A DNA stretch of 51,526 nt from Gluconacetobacter sacchari (GCF_014174255.1 NZ_JABEQJ010000034.1:1-51526), one strand, 5' to 3'; positions 35,307 to 45,259 are shown, numbered from the stretch's first letter. Program-made: numbers and translations. The notes: a model not told the origin generated them from the sequence alone.

Positions 35307-36511
35307 CAATGGGCTCTTTCCAGTACGGTCGCGGCGGACGTGGGGGCATGGCCCGCCGCCTGACGCTGTTTCTGCCTGACGCGGATCCGGTCGAGAACCG
35401 TCGCCAGTTCCCACAGGATGGCAAATCCGATCACATTCACCGCGATCTGGAGCATCCAGCCCGACCCGAACGAGGTGAAGATCAGGCGCGCATACAGATC
35501 GATCACCGTCCCGGCGGAGAAGACTTCCAGCGAATGGCGCCCGAACAGCGCCATCACTCGCCCGATGCGCCCTTCGGCAGCACCTCGCACGCCGTGCGAG
35601 GACTGGACCAGATAGAAGATCGCCAGCACGTCCAGCAGCCGCAGCGGCGCCAGCACGCTCTTGTCCGGCGCGGTGAGGACGAAGGGCCGCAGGTCGGGCA
35701 GCCCCCATTGCTGCCAGGGAAAGGCCTCCAGCGCCGACACCGCCAGATAGAGTCCGCATGCCACGCGCAGCCAGCCCCGGCGCGGCAGGCTGCCACCGTG
35801 CCGCCCCGCCATCACGGCGGCACAGGCCCCCAGCGTAAACAGGAACTGCCAGGCCAGCGGATCGAAATACCAGCCGTCCGGGTCCAGCCAGTTGGGGAAA
35901 TTGATCGACGGGTCGAGATTGATCAGCAGCCACAGCCCGGCGCTGAGCGCCAGCGTCGTCCACAGGCTGGTCCGCATCATCAGATAGATCAGCGGGAAGA
36001 CACCCAGCAGCACCATATAGAGCGGCAGGATGTTCAAATTGCTGGGCAACGCGTCGAGGAACAGGACACGCCAGAAGGAACTCAGCCCATGCGCCAGTTC
36101 AGGCTCCAGGAAATCGACCGGCACCGGCCAGAAGGCGCGCCAGTAGCGAATGGTGGCCGTCGTCACCACCACCATCACGGCCTGGAAGACATACAGCTTC
36201 GCGCAACGCCGCCAAACCCTGCCCACTCCGGCGCGCAGCCCTACCCGTTGGAAATTCCGGCCATAGGCCAGCCACGACGCATAGCCAGCCAGCAGAACGA
36301 AGATCTCTGCCGCGTCGGCGAAGCCAACATTACGCAACGTGAAGCGGTTGAGCACGTTCTGGGGGATATGGTCGACGAACATCATCAGCAGCGCGACCCC
36401 GCGCAGCGCGTCGACCCGATGGTCGCGCCGGCTGCCGGACGGCGTGGCTGGGCCCGGCGCCTGCTGTCCTGACCCGGACGAGGCCTCCGGGCGCGACACG
36501 GATGAAGTCAT
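35306..36511 (-). CDS. opgC: OpgC-domain membrane acyltransferase
   Basis: A 401-aa polytopic membrane protein of the OpgC family (acyltransferase-3-like), known for succinylating osmoregulated periplasmic glucans. The N-terminal signature RDHRVDALRGVALLMMFVDHIP (about 28-50) holds the conserved Arg and His, and FVLLAGYASWLAYG follows. About ten TM segments are visible. It is about 6 kb from opgG-opgH on the same strand and coupled to an SGNH hydrolase rather than to the synthesis genes. It diverges from mrp over a 207-bp gap without visible gene. Confidence 0.9.
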   Translation of the reverse strand: MTSSVSRPEASSGSGQQAPGPATPSGSRRDHRVDALRGVALLMMFVDHIPQNVLNRFTLRNVGFADAAEIFVLLAGYASWLAYGRNFQRVGLRAGVGRVWRRCAKLYVFQAVMVVVTTATIRYWRAFWPVPVDFLEPELAHGLSSFWRVLFLDALPSNLNILPLYMVLLGVFPLIYLMMRTSLWTTLALSAGLWLLINLDPSINFPNWLDPDGWYFDPLAWQFLFTLGACAAVMAGRHGGSLPRRGWLRVACGLYLAVSALEAFPWQQWGLPDLRPFVLTAPDKSVLAPLRLLDVLAIFYLVQSSHGVRGAAEGRIGRVMALFGRHSLEVFSAGTVIDLYARLIFTSFGSGWMLQIAVNVIGFAILWELATVLDRIRVRQKQRQAAGHAPTSAATVLERAH

Positions 36512-36718
36512 GTCGGCCGGTTCTCCTACCCGCCGCGAACATGCGGCGCTTTTCGATAGATGGAACGGAGCCGGCCGCCGCTCCAGCCCCGTTGCGATTT
36601 CTTACATATGCCCCGAACGCGCCCCCGCGACCATTCCGATTTGCGCGGGGGCGGATTTCGCCTATGTCCGAGCAACGACGCGACCACGCCCCGCGCGGCC
36701 GCCAGGGAAGGACAGACC

Positions 36719-37825
36719 ATGACGGAACCTACGCCGGCGCGGATCGCCGATATTCTGCGCCAGATCCGCGACGCGGACGGATCGACGATCCTGGACCATG
36801 CGGCGCTGGACACCACGATGCTTCGTGACGGAACGCTGCATGTCGCCCTGGCCACTGACCGGGCGGCGGCGGCCCGCATCGGGCCACTTCTGCCGGCGGC
36901 CGAGCAGGCGCTGCGCACCCTGCCTGGCGTCGACGCCGCCAGCGTGATCCTGACCGCTCATCGCCCCGCATCGGCCCCCGCCCCCGCTGGCCACCGGCCG
37001 CTGAATCTGGGTGGCCCCGGTAGCAAGGCCGCGCAGCAGGGGCCGCTCCTGCCCGAGGTACGCGCGGTCATCGCCGTGGCATCGGGCAAGGGCGGCGTCG
37101 GCAAATCGACGACCGCCGTCAATCTGGCCGTCGGACTGGGGATGGAGGGACTGCGCGTCGGCCTGCTGGATGCCGATATCCACGGCCCCTCCCTGCCCCG
37201 CATGATGGGCCTGCACCAGCCGCCGCAGGTTCGCGACGGTCGCATGGCACCGCTGGAGGCGTGGGGCATCCGCGCCATGTCCATCGGGCTGCTGGTCGAT
37301 GAACGGCAGGCCATGATCTGGCGCGGGCCGATGGTGATGGGTGCGCTGGGCCAACTTTTGGGCGACGTGGAATGGGGCGCGCTGGACGTGCTGGTCGTGG
37401 ACATGCCGCCCGGTACCGGCGACGCGCAGTTGACCCTGGCGCAGAAGGTCGCGCTGGCCGGGGCGGTCATCGTTTCCACCCCTCAGGACATCGCGCTGCT
37501 GGACGCGCGGCGCGGGATCGCGATGTTCGAGAAGATGAACGTCCCCGTGCTTGGGATGGTCGAAAACATGTCCTATTTCTGCTGCCCCGATTGCGGCCAC
37601 CGCACCGACCTGTTCGGCCATGGCGGCGCACGGGCCGAGGCCGAGGCGCTGGGTGTGCTCTTCCTGGGTGAAATCCCGCTGCTGGCCGATATCCGCGCCA
37701 GCGCCGATGCCGGCGCGCCGATCGTGATCGCCGCCCCCGACAGCCCGGCAGGGCAGGCTTATCGAGCCCTGGCCCATACCGTGGCAGCAACGGTCATGCG
37801 GACTACAGCTTCCGGTCGCGCTTGA
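36719..37825 (+). CDS. Mrp/ApbC Fe-S carrier ATPase
   Basis: P-loop ATPase of 368 aa that carries 4Fe-4S clusters to apoproteins. An N-terminal MIP18-like (DUF59) domain (about 1-90) is followed by the deviant Walker A ASGKGGVGKST near residue 122. The DMPPGTGD motif near 226 comes next, and the cluster-binding Cys pair in CCPDCG near 286. The ATG at 36719 follows GGGAAGGA. Its 3-prime end overlaps the convergent TerB/DnaJ gene by 23 bp. Confidence 0.95.
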   Translation: MTEPTPARIADILRQIRDADGSTILDHAALDTTMLRDGTLHVALATDRAAAARIGPLLPAAEQALRTLPGVDAASVILTAHRPASAPAPAGHRPLNLGGPGSKAAQQGPLLPEVRAVIAVASGKGGVGKSTTAVNLAVGLGMEGLRVGLLDADIHGPSLPRMMGLHQPPQVRDGRMAPLEAWGIRAMSIGLLVDERQAMIWRGPMVMGALGQLLGDVEWGALDVLVVDMPPGTGDAQLTLAQKVALAGAVIVSTPQDIALLDARRGIAMFEKMNVPVLGMVENMSYFCCPDCGHRTDLFGHGGARAEAEALGVLFLGEIPLLADIRASADAGAPIVIAAPDSPAGQAYRALAHTVAATVMRTTASGRA

Positions 37826-38630
37826 TCCGGTCCCAGGCGGCGTTGATCTGCGCGATCCGTTCGGCCGCCGCCTCCAGCGCCGCCGCGTCGGCACCGCGGG
37901 CGGCCATGGCATCCGGATGGTGTTGGCGGACCAGGACGCGCCAGGCCGAACGCACCTCGGTATCGGTCGCGCCCCGGGACACACCCAGCACGGCATAGGC
38001 GTCGATCTCGCTGACGCCGGGGCGGGCACCGCCGGATTCGGCGCGGTCCCACGCGCCGGGGCTGAGGCCGAAGGCCTGGTGGACACGACGCAGGAAACGG
38101 ATTTCCGCCGGATGCAGCGCCTCGTCCCGTCCCTGATCGGCGCGCGCGATCGTGAACAGGACGGCCAGCGCCTCTTCCAGCATTTCGGGCTTGTCATGAA
38201 AGGCACGGCCCAGTTCGGCGGCGAACGGCTCGAAATCATCGACCCGCTGCCGAGCTTGGTCGAACAGGCGGCCGACGTCGCTCGCATTCTGGGCCGGGAT
38301 CTGGAACCGGCGCTTGAAAGCGTCGATCTCGGCCCGGTTGACCGGCCCGTCGCATTTGGCGACCTTGGCACTCAGCACGACCATGACCAGCCCGTAGAGC
38401 TGGTCGCGCTTGCCCATCACCGATGCCAGCTTGGCCGCGACGAACGTCGCCGCCCCGTTCGGATCGGCATTCATCCGGGGGGCCCAGCGATCGGTCCACC
38501 CGCCGACCGGCGTGTCCAGGATCGATCCGTTATCGGCCGCGTGACCGAGCGCCGCGCCCAGCACGGCCCCCATCGGGCCGCCGACCGCGAACCCCGCCAC
38601 ACCACCGAATACTTTACCCCAGATCGTCAT
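37803..38630 (-). CDS. TerB-DnaJ co-chaperone, DjlA-like
   Basis: A 275-aa protein with a Gly-rich N-terminus that may associate with the membrane (residues 1-30). A TerB-like helical domain spans about 60-190, and a C-terminal J-domain about 205-275 includes the HPD motif in QHHPDAM. This is the DjlA arrangement; J-domains recruit and stimulate DnaK. It is shorter than some DjlA proteins and lacks a clear N-terminal TM helix. It overlaps the convergent mrp gene by 23 bp. Confidence 0.88.
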   Translation of the reverse strand: MTIWGKVFGGVAGFAVGGPMGAVLGAALGHAADNGSILDTPVGGWTDRWAPRMNADPNGAATFVAAKLASVMGKRDQLYGLVMVVLSAKVAKCDGPVNRAEIDAFKRRFQIPAQNASDVGRLFDQARQRVDDFEPFAAELGRAFHDKPEMLEEALAVLFTIARADQGRDEALHPAEIRFLRRVHQAFGLSPGAWDRAESGGARPGVSEIDAYAVLGVSRGATDTEVRSAWRVLVRQHHPDAMAARGADAAALEAAAERIAQINAAWDRIKRDRKL

Positions 38631-38664
38631 TCTTCCCGCCCAGATGTCCGGACCAGCCTTGACC

Positions 38665-38913
38665 CTAGCACGCGCCCGGCGTGCTCCCCAAATCAGCGCC
38701 CGCCTGCGCCGCCTGCAACGCTGCGACCCGCAGGGCGGACGCCAGCGGCCGCGCCGGATCGCGCGCGGAATCGATCCCGGCGATCAGCGCGGGCAGGCCG
38801 AGCCCGCGCCTGCGGGCCATGCCATCCAGTGCCAACCAGAATTCGGGTTCAAGCGCCACGCTGGTACGATGCCCGGACAAGACCAGGCTGCGCTTGACCA
38901 GGCCCCCGCTCAT
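38665..38913 (-). CDS. Ribbon-helix-helix domain protein at the end of the queuosine operon
   Basis: An 82-aa protein of the RHH_4-type family: [20 protein letters not shown] (residues 7-26) is the strand-helix signature, followed by [12 protein letters not shown]. It is small, probably dimeric and DNA-binding. Its ATG overlaps the queG stop (ATGA at 38910-38913), so it is translated with the queuosine genes. Whether it regulates that operon is unknown. No antitoxin-toxin partner is visible. Confidence 0.82.
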   Translation of the reverse strand: MSGGLVKRSLVLSGHRTSVALEPEFWLALDGMARRRGLGLPALIAGIDSARDPARPLASALRVAALQAAQAGADLGSTPGAC

Positions 38914-39983
38914 CCCCGCAGCCGTCCGACCGCCCAGCGGGCGGTCCCGGCCACCACCGGGTTCGGGTCGTCGCACAGATCCTGCGCCACAGGCATCAGG
39001 GCGGGCTGGCACGCATTGCCGATCGCCACCAGCACGTTGCGTACAAACCGGTCGCGGCCGATCCGCTTGACAGGCGAGCCGGAGAACAGGGCGCGGAAGC
39101 CGGCATCGTCCAGCCGCGCCAATTCGGCCAGGTACGGCGCCGTCAGATCGTCTCGCGCGCGCAGTTTCATGTGACGCGACTCCACAGCGAAACGATTCCA
39201 GGGGCAGACAGCCAGGCAATCGTCACAACCATAGATCCGATTGCCCATCGCCACGCGGAATTCCTCGGGAATCGGGCCCGGATTCTCAATCGTCAGGTAT
39301 GAAATGCAGCGCCGCGCATCCAGTTGATATGGTGCGGGAAAGGCGTCGGTCGGGCAGGAATCCAGGCAGCGGCGGCACGACCCGCAGCGCCCGCCAGAGG
39401 CGTCGGATGCCGGAAGAACCAAAGTGGTGTAGATCTCGCCCAGAAACAGCCAACTGCCATGCTGGCGCGAGACCAGGTTGGTATGTTTGCCCTGCCAGCC
39501 CAGCCCCGCCTGTTCGGCCAGCGGCTTTTCCATCACCGGCGCGGTGTCGACGAAGACCTTGACGCCCGGGTAGGCCCCCGCACGCTGACCTTGCGCCACC
39601 ACGAACTGGGCCAGATGCTTGAGCATGCCCTTGACCACATCGTGATAGTCGCGATGACGGGCATAGACCGAGATATTGCCCCGCTCCGCCAATCGCGTCG
39701 TCGCCAACGCGTCGCCAGGCGGGGCGTAGGACAGGCCCAGCGCGATCACGCTCCGTGCCTCGGGCCATAGGGCGCGCGGATCGCCGCGCTGCTCCACCCG
39801 GTCGGCCAGCCAGTCCATTGCGCCGTGATGACCGGCCGCCAGGAAGTCCGCCAGGCGCCGCCGGGCATCGTCGCCCAGCGTGGCGGCGCAGAAGCCCACC
39901 GCGTCGAACCCCAGCGCCAGCGCCTTGTCGCGAATGGCATCGCGCAGCCCGATGGCACGGTCGGACGGCAGACCGTTTTCCAT
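38910..39983 (-). CDS. queG: Epoxyqueuosine reductase
   Basis: Cobalamin- and Fe-S-dependent enzyme of 357 aa that performs the last step of tRNA queuosine synthesis. It contains the two ferredoxin-type 4Fe-4S motifs ([12 protein letters not shown] near 192 and [11 protein letters not shown] near 246) and a C-terminal HEAT-like tail. The start at 39983 overlaps the tgt stop (TGATG), and the stop overlaps the RHH gene. The long frame open through tgt is not used. Third gene of queA-tgt-queG. Confidence 0.95.
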   Translation of the reverse strand: MENGLPSDRAIGLRDAIRDKALALGFDAVGFCAATLGDDARRRLADFLAAGHHGAMDWLADRVEQRGDPRALWPEARSVIALGLSYAPPGDALATTRLAERGNISVYARHRDYHDVVKGMLKHLAQFVVAQGQRAGAYPGVKVFVDTAPVMEKPLAEQAGLGWQGKHTNLVSRQHGSWLFLGEIYTTLVLPASDASGGRCGSCRRCLDSCPTDAFPAPYQLDARRCISYLTIENPGPIPEEFRVAMGNRIYGCDDCLAVCPWNRFAVESRHMKLRARDDLTAPYLAELARLDDAGFRALFSGSPVKRIGRDRFVRNVLVAIGNACQPALMPVAQDLCDDPNPVVAGTARWAVGRLRG

Positions 39984-41146
39984 CAGGGAACCGGCGGGAT
40001 GTCGGGCGGAGGCATTTCGTCCGGAGTCCAGTCCTCCCTCGACCATTCGGTGCGTAGCCGGGCCGCATGGCCCTCCAGCGTTCCTTCCACGATCGCGGTC
40101 CGGATGCCGCGCATCAGGCGTTGATAATAGGCCAGATTGTGCCACGTGAGCAGCATCGGACCCAGGATCTCGTTGGCGCGGAACAGATGATGCAGGTAGG
40201 CGCGGCTGTGCCGGGTGCAGGCCAGGCAATCGCAATGCGGCGAGATCGGGCGCGCGTCCACCGCGTGCCGCGCGTTGCGCAGGTTCAGCGTGCCCCGCTC
40301 GGTATAGGCGCGCGCCGTACGGCCAGCCCGGGTGGGCATGACGCAGTCGAACATGTCCACCCCGCGTTCGACACTGCCCAGCAGGTCGTCCGGCGTGCCG
40401 ACACCCATCAGATAGCGCGGGCTTTCCCATGGGATCAGTGGCGTGGTGACGTCCAGGGTCGAGAACATCAGGTCCTGCCCCTCGCCCACCGCCAGGCCGC
40501 CGATGGCATAGCCCTCGAAGCCGATCCCCGTCAGGGAGCGTACGCTTTCGGCCCGCAATTCGGGCTCGGTACCGCCCTGGATGATGCCGTATTGGGCATA
40601 GCCCTGGCGGGGCACGAAGGCCTCGCGGCAGCGCGCGGCCCAGCGCATCGACATCCGCATCGATTGCGCGATCACTTCCGGCGCGGCCGGCAGGGCCGGG
40701 CATTCGTCGAAACACATGGTGATGGTGGCGTCCAGCGCGTGCTGGATGTCGGTCGAACGTTCGGGCGTCAGCCGGTGCCTGGAACCATCGATGTGCGAGT
40801 TGAATGTCACCCCGTCCTGGTCCAGCTTGCGTAGCGGGCCCAGCGACATGACCTGGAAGCCGCCCGAATCGGTCAGGATCGGACCCGGCCAGTCCATGAA
40901 GCGATGCAGGCCGCCAAGCGCGCGGACGCGCTCCGCACCCGGCCGCAGCATCAGGTGATAGGTGTTGCCCAGAACGATACCGGCGCCGGTCGAGCGCACA
41001 GCATCCATCGTCATCGCCTTGACGGTGCCGACCGTGCCCACAGGCATGAAGGTCGGCGTCGGCACGATGCCGTGGGCCGTGTGCAGATGGCCTGCCCGCG
41101 CACGGCCGGAGCGGGCCTGTTCGACCCAGCGGAATGCTGTGCTCAT
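39983..41146 (-). CDS. tgt: tRNA-guanine transglycosylase
   Basis: Exchanges guanine-34 of GUN-anticodon tRNAs for preQ1; 387 aa, the standard bacterial length. Visible are [10 protein letters not shown] near residue 92 with the active-site Asp, the GLAVGEG substrate loop near 232, and the zinc site C-x-C-x2-C with downstream His in [16 protein letters not shown] near 308. The ATG overlaps the queA stop (ATGA at 41143-41146), and the stop overlaps queG. The pathway genes queC, queD, queE and queF are not in the window. Confidence 0.96.
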   Translation of the reverse strand: MSTAFRWVEQARSGRARAGHLHTAHGIVPTPTFMPVGTVGTVKAMTMDAVRSTGAGIVLGNTYHLMLRPGAERVRALGGLHRFMDWPGPILTDSGGFQVMSLGPLRKLDQDGVTFNSHIDGSRHRLTPERSTDIQHALDATITMCFDECPALPAAPEVIAQSMRMSMRWAARCREAFVPRQGYAQYGIIQGGTEPELRAESVRSLTGIGFEGYAIGGLAVGEGQDLMFSTLDVTTPLIPWESPRYLMGVGTPDDLLGSVERGVDMFDCVMPTRAGRTARAYTERGTLNLRNARHAVDARPISPHCDCLACTRHSRAYLHHLFRANEILGPMLLTWHNLAYYQRLMRGIRTAIVEGTLEGHAARLRTEWSREDWTPDEMPPPDIPPVP

Positions 41147-42204
41147 GCCTCCGGTCCCGTCGGCGCGCGGTGCAGCAGGCAGGCATCGCCATAGGAGTAG
41201 AAACGGTATCCCGCGCCGATGGCGTGGGCGTAGGCGTCGCGCATCCTGTCATATCCCGCAAAGGCGCAGACCAGCATGAACAGGGTCGAGCGCGGGAGGT
41301 GGAAGTTGGTCATCAGCAGGTCTACCGCGCGGAAGCGGTAGCCGGGGCGGATGAAGATCGCGGTGTCGCCGGCGAAGGGGCGGATCGTGCCGTCATGGTC
41401 GGCGGCGCTTTCCAGCAGGCGCAGCGAGGTGGTGCCGACAGCCACGATCCGACCGCCGGCGCGGCGGGTGCGGTTGAGCTTTTCGGCCGTTTCCTCGGTG
41501 ATCGTGCCGCGTTCGGCGTGCATGCGGTGGGTGGCGATGCTGTTGCCGCGCACGGGCAGGAAGGTGCCCGCCCCGACATGCAGGGTCAGCGTGCAGCACG
41601 CCACCCCGGCAGCCTCTAGTGCTGCGAGAAGCTGGGGGGTGAAATGGAGGCCTGCCGTCGGTGCGGCGACTGCGCCGCGATGGGCGGCGAAAAGGGTGGC
41701 ATAGTCCTGGCGGTCCTGTTCGGTGGGCCCCTGGGGACGGGCGATGTAGGGGGGGAGTGCGAGCACGCCCGCCGTCTGGAGAAAGGCGTCGAACGCCGCG
41801 CCTTCGGTATCGAAGCGCAGGATCACGCCACCCTCGTCGTCGCGCGACAGGATGGCGGCGGTGTTGGGCGTGCCGGGAAAGGTCAGCACGTCGCCGGGGC
41901 GCAGCCGACGGGCGTTGCGGGCCAGCGCGTGCCAGGTGCCGTCGGGCAGGATCCGGTCCAGCGTGATGCCGATCCGCGCCTCGCCACGCCTGGCGTCGAG
42001 CTGGGCGGGGATGACGGCGGTGTCGTTGGCCACCAGCAGGTCGCCCGGACGCAGCAGCGACGGCAGGTCGCGCACCACGCGGTCGTGGAACGGACCCGTC
42101 GGCATGATGTCCAGCAGCCGCGCGGCATCGCGCGGGCGTGCCGGATGCTCGGCCACCAGTGCCGGGGGCAGGTCGAAATCGAAATCGGAGACTTGATCAC
42201 TCAT
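41143..42204 (-). CDS. queA: tRNA preQ1(34) S-adenosylmethionine ribosyltransferase-isomerase
   Basis: Transfers and isomerises the ribosyl moiety of SAM onto preQ1-tRNA to give epoxyqueuosine; about 353 aa. Family segments are intact: [15 protein letters not shown] at the N-terminus, [10 protein letters not shown] near 178, [10 protein letters not shown] near 259, [13 protein letters not shown] near 303 and SYGDACL near the end. The start is MSDQVSDF at 42204, although MGHP at 42216 is in frame. First gene of the overlapping operon queA-tgt-queG-RHH. The 110-bp region upstream is divergent from a small ORF. Confidence 0.95.
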   Translation of the reverse strand: MSDQVSDFDFDLPPALVAEHPARPRDAARLLDIMPTGPFHDRVVRDLPSLLRPGDLLVANDTAVIPAQLDARRGEARIGITLDRILPDGTWHALARNARRLRPGDVLTFPGTPNTAAILSRDDEGGVILRFDTEGAAFDAFLQTAGVLALPPYIARPQGPTEQDRQDYATLFAAHRGAVAAPTAGLHFTPQLLAALEAAGVACCTLTLHVGAGTFLPVRGNSIATHRMHAERGTITEETAEKLNRTRRAGGRIVAVGTTSLRLLESAADHDGTIRPFAGDTAIFIRPGYRFRAVDLLMTNFHLPRSTLFMLVCAFAGYDRMRDAYAHAIGAGYRFYSYGDACLLHRAPTGPEA

Positions 42205-42314
42205 CGGATGCCCCATTTACGGAATCCGGCGCCGCGTGGCCAGCACGATGCGACGGTTGGACAGCGGGGACGGCGGCCGTCAGAATAGTGGCCTTTCAAA
42301 CCGGAGTTCGATCC

Positions 42315-42536
42315 ATGTCCTATGCCGCGCTCGACGCCGCCCGCGTCGCCCGTGCCTGCCAATCGGCGCTGACCGTCCTGGAGGGCAGCGACGAGACGTC
42401 CGAAGCCCATGTGCGCAAGACGCTGATGGTCCAGCGCATCGCGGCGCTGGCCGAGGCGGCCGCGGAATCGCCGGCCGGGGGCGCCGTCGTGACCCTGACC
42501 TCGGAGGAATTCTGGCTGGTCAGCAAGAACTGGTAA
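42315..42536 (+). CDS. Small hypothetical protein
   Basis: A 73-aa acidic, mostly helical protein (MSYAALDAARVARACQ) with no family I recognise. It lies 16 bp before the PEBP gene in the same direction, with which it probably shares a transcript. The Ala-rich helix and lack of signal peptide suggest a cytoplasmic small protein. Confidence 0.5.
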   Translation: MSYAALDAARVARACQSALTVLEGSDETSEAHVRKTLMVQRIAALAEAAAESPAGGAVVTLTSEEFWLVSKNW

Positions 42537-42552
42537 GCCCAAGGAGACCGAC

Positions 42553-43044
42553 ATGACTTTCACCCTGACCAGCCGCGCCTTCAAGGACGGCGAGCGCCTG
42601 CCGGACGCCCAGGTCTTCGACGGCATGGGCTATCGCGGCGGCAATATCTCGCCGCCGCTGGCGTGGAGCGGCGCGCCCGAGGGCACGCGCGGCTTCGCCA
42701 TCACGATGTACGACCCCGATGCCCCGACCGGGTCGGGCTGGTGGCATTGGGTGGTGGTGAACATTCCCGCCAGCGTCTCCAGCCTGGCCGCCGGCGCCGG
42801 GTCGGGCGATGCCGACCTGCCCGAGGGCGCGTTCATGACCCGCACCGATTACGGCGGCAACGCCTATGGCGGCGCGGCGCCGCCGGCCGGCCCGGCGCAC
42901 CGCTATATCTTCACCGTCCACGCGCTGGATACCGAGACGCTGAGCGTGCCCAGCGATGCCTCGGGCGCGATGGTCGGCTTCTTCCTGCACAGCCATTCCC
43001 TGGGCGCGGCGAGCCTGACCGCCTTGTTCGGCAAGGATGCCTGA
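42553..43044 (+). CDS. YbhB/YbcL-type PEBP-like protein
   Basis: A 163-aa member of the phosphatidylethanolamine-binding/Raf-kinase-inhibitor-like family. Signatures: YRGGNISPPLAWSG (20s to 30s), TMYDPDAPTGSGWWHWVVVNIP (about 50-72) and the HRYIFTVHAL strand near 117. The ligand site residues Asp and His are present. The bacterial role is unclear; it may bind anionic ligands. An AAGGAG site precedes the ATG. It ends 81 bp before the copper operon leader. Confidence 0.93.
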   Translation: MTFTLTSRAFKDGERLPDAQVFDGMGYRGGNISPPLAWSGAPEGTRGFAITMYDPDAPTGSGWWHWVVVNIPASVSSLAAGAGSGDADLPEGAFMTRTDYGGNAYGGAAPPAGPAHRYIFTVHALDTETLSVPSDASGAMVGFFLHSHSLGAASLTALFGKDA

Positions 43045-43062
43045 AAGGGGTTCCTGTGCATG

Positions 43063-43083
43063 CCCCCAGCGGGTATAGGGGGG
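43063..43083 (+). promoter_or_regulatory. CsoR-like operator upstream of the copper operon
   Basis: CCCCC (43063-43067) and GGGGGG (43078-43083) flank a 10-bp AT-containing centre ending in GTATA. G/C tracts around such a centre are typical of CsoR/RcnR-family metal-sensor operators. It lies about 42 bp before the first gene of the copper operon. No CsoR gene is in the window, so the sensor would be encoded elsewhere. Confidence 0.4.
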
Positions 43084-43124
43084 ATATGGAACCGCATTTT
43101 CGCGTCGGCGCGCAGGAGCCCTGA

Positions 43125-43466
43125 ATGACCAGGACACATGCCCGGATTTCGGCGGGGTTTCTGGTCTGCCTGCTGATGCAGGTGTGGGTGCTGGTCGGCC
43201 TCGTGCCCGCGCATGCGGACAGGGCCCCGATGATGCGTCACCATGGAGCCGCCATGGTGACGCATCATTGCGCCGACATGCACCATGATGAAAAATGCTG
43301 CCATGTCCATGTGGCCTGTGCCGACCTTTCGCCACCGGAGGCGACCCTGCTGCCGGGACTGCCGCCGGAAATGAGAAGGCTGGCCTTCGTGGCGTACGAT
43401 CTGGCAGTTCCCCCCAGCACCGACGGGATGCCGTCGTTCCGGCCACCGAAAATCCGCGCTGTCTGA
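43125..43466 (+). CDS. Exported His/Met/Cys-rich protein of the copper operon
   Basis: A 113-aa protein with a signal peptide (about residues 8-31, ending PAHA). The mature segment (about 33-67) is very rich in potential copper ligands: MMRHH, THHCADMHHDEKCCHVHVAC. The remainder is Pro-rich and unremarkable. The family is unrecognised. It directly precedes copA (53-bp gap) and follows the CsoR-like site, so a periplasmic copper-binding or relay role is likely. Confidence 0.65.
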   Translation: MTRTHARISAGFLVCLLMQVWVLVGLVPAHADRAPMMRHHGAAMVTHHCADMHHDEKCCHVHVACADLSPPEATLLPGLPPEMRRLAFVAYDLAVPPSTDGMPSFRPPKIRAV

Positions 43467-43519
43467 ACGCCTGACGGGCGTATCGCCTTCTGACAGTCCA
43501 TTTTTAGCGGATCCTTGCC

Positions 43520-45259
43520 ATGTCCATACCGTCCCGCATGCCGGGCGGCCTGACGCGTCGTCGTTTCGTCACGGGGGTGGGAGCAGGCGGCATTCTGGCC
43601 GCCCTGCCGCGCCCGTCGCGGGCGTTGGCCATGCCTTCGGGCATGCTACCGCCCGTCGCATCGGCGACCTGGAACCTGAATGTCGGCCGTTCGTGTATCG
43701 ATATCGATCATAAATCCCTGAACGCGCCCTGTGTCGGGGGCACCGTTCCCGGGCCCATCCTGCGCTGGCGGCAGGGCGACACCGTCGCGATCAACGTGAC
43801 CAACGGGCTGACGCACGAGGACACGTCCATCCACTGGCACGGCATTCGCGTGCCATCGGGCATGGATGGGGTGCCGGGCCTGAGCTTTACCGGCATCCGG
43901 CCCGGCGAAACCTTTACCTATCGCTTTCGCGTCCATCAGAGCGGCACGTACTGGTATCACAGCCATTCCGGCATGCAGGAGGCACAGGGGCTGTACGGCG
44001 CGGTGGTGATCGACCCGCGCGACCCGGTGCCCGCCCCCTGCGACCGGGACTATGTGATCCTGCTGTCGGAATGGACCGACGTGGCGCCGTCGGACATCGT
44101 CAGCAACCTGAAGATGCAGGACGACTATTATGTTTTTCGCCAGCGTACCGCCGCGTCCTTTCCGGCGGACGCACGGCGGGCCGGGAGCGCCCTCGCCGCG
44201 CTGAAGGACAGGCTGGCCTGGTCGCGGATGCGGATGGCCGCGACGGATATCGCCGATGTCAGCGGGATCATCTACACCTATCTGCTGAACGGCCATGCGC
44301 CGGACATGAACTGGAGCGGCCTGTTCCGACCCGGCGAGCGTGTGCGGCTGCGCTTCGTGAACGCATCGTCCATGACGTTCTTCGATATCCGCATTCCCGG
44401 CCTGGAGATGCTGGTGGTGCAGGCCGACGGCAATGACGTCGAGCCCGTTCCGGTCGACGAATTTCGTATCGGCGTGGCCGAGACCTATGACGTGATCGTG
44501 CAGCCGAAGGACGATCGGGCCTATACGATCTTCGCCCAGAGCGAGGATCGCACCGGCTTTGCCCGCGGCACGCTGGCGCCACGGGAGGGCATGGCCGGAG
44601 CGGTACCGCCGATGGACCCGCGACCCGTGCGCACGATGATCGACATGGGCATGGGCGACATGAAGCCCGGCGAGCGCATGGCGGACATGGCCGGCATGGA
44701 TATGGCCCATATGGGCGGCATGGCCATGCCGGCGATGGAGGTGGACGACCCCGGGCCGCCGCCGATCAGTGTCGAGAACCAGAACGTCGCCATGATGCCG
44801 GTGGACCGCCTGGGCAGCCCCGGGGACGGGCTGGAGCAGAACGGCCGGCGGGTCCTGACCTACCGGCAGTTGCGGGCCACCCGGCCGGGCGCCGACCCGC
44901 GCCCGCCGACGCGGGAGATCATCCTGCATCTGACAGGGAACATGGAGCGCTATATCTGGGGCTTCAACGGCCGGAAATTCTCGGAATCGGGGCCGATCCG
45001 GCTGACGCTGGGCGAGCGGGTGCGCTTTACGCTGATCAACGACACGATGATGGAGCATCCGATCCATCTGCATGGATTATGGAGCGAGCTGGAAAACGGC
45101 CAGGGGGACTATCGGCCTTACAAGCACACGATCATCTCCCAGCCCGGGTCGCGCCTGAGCTACCTGGTGACCGCCGATGTGCCGGGCATGTGGGCCTATC
45201 ACTGCCATCTGCTCTATCACATGGATCTGGGCATGTTCCGCACGGTGATCGTGGCATGA
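43520..45259 (+). CDS. copA: Copper-resistance multicopper oxidase CopA
   Basis: A 579-aa periplasmic multicopper oxidase that oxidises Cu(I) or binds copper. It has a Tat signal (LTRRRFVTG at 11-19), the N-terminal copper motifs HWHG at 105-108 and HSHSG at 147-151, and the C-terminal HPIHLHG and HCHLLYHMDLGM. A Met-rich loop (about residues 375-410) with many GMxxM-type repeats is typical of CopA/PcoA. The copB start overlaps its stop (ATGA at 45256-45259). Confidence 0.94.
   Translation: MSIPSRMPGGLTRRRFVTGVGAGGILAALPRPSRALAMPSGMLPPVASATWNLNVGRSCIDIDHKSLNAPCVGGTVPGPILRWRQGDTVAINVTNGLTHEDTSIHWHGIRVPSGMDGVPGLSFTGIRPGETFTYRFRVHQSGTYWYHSHSGMQEAQGLYGAVVIDPRDPVPAPCDRDYVILLSEWTDVAPSDIVSNLKMQDDYYVFRQRTAASFPADARRAGSALAALKDRLAWSRMRMAATDIADVSGIIYTYLLNGHAPDMNWSGLFRPGERVRLRFVNASSMTFFDIRIPGLEMLVVQADGNDVEPVPVDEFRIGVAETYDVIVQPKDDRAYTIFAQSEDRTGFARGTLAPREGMAGAVPPMDPRPVRTMIDMGMGDMKPGERMADMAGMDMAHMGGMAMPAMEVDDPGPPPISVENQNVAMMPVDRLGSPGDGLEQNGRRVLTYRQLRATRPGADPRPPTREIILHLTGNMERYIWGFNGRKFSESGPIRLTLGERVRFTLINDTMMEHPIHLHGLWSELENGQGDYRPYKHTIISQPGSRLSYLVTADVPGMWAYHCHLLYHMDLGMFRTVIVA

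Noticed and set aside
32340-35363. About 1000-codon plus-strand frame over FUSC, HtrA and SGNH genes
   Set aside because: Three intact genes lie on the other strand; the frame is a third-position GC artefact without domains.
34632-35963. SGNH gene extended upstream into opgC
   Set aside because: The first 219 residues are the shifted frame of opgC; family similarity starts at the ATG at 35306.
38665-38913. RHH protein as antitoxin of a toxin-antitoxin pair
   Set aside because: No small toxin-like gene adjoins it; both neighbours are accounted for by queG and the TerB/DnaJ gene.
38910-41261. queG extended through tgt as a fusion
   Set aside because: The N-terminal 426 residues are out-of-frame tgt; TGATG coupling and the QueG N-terminus place the start at 39983.
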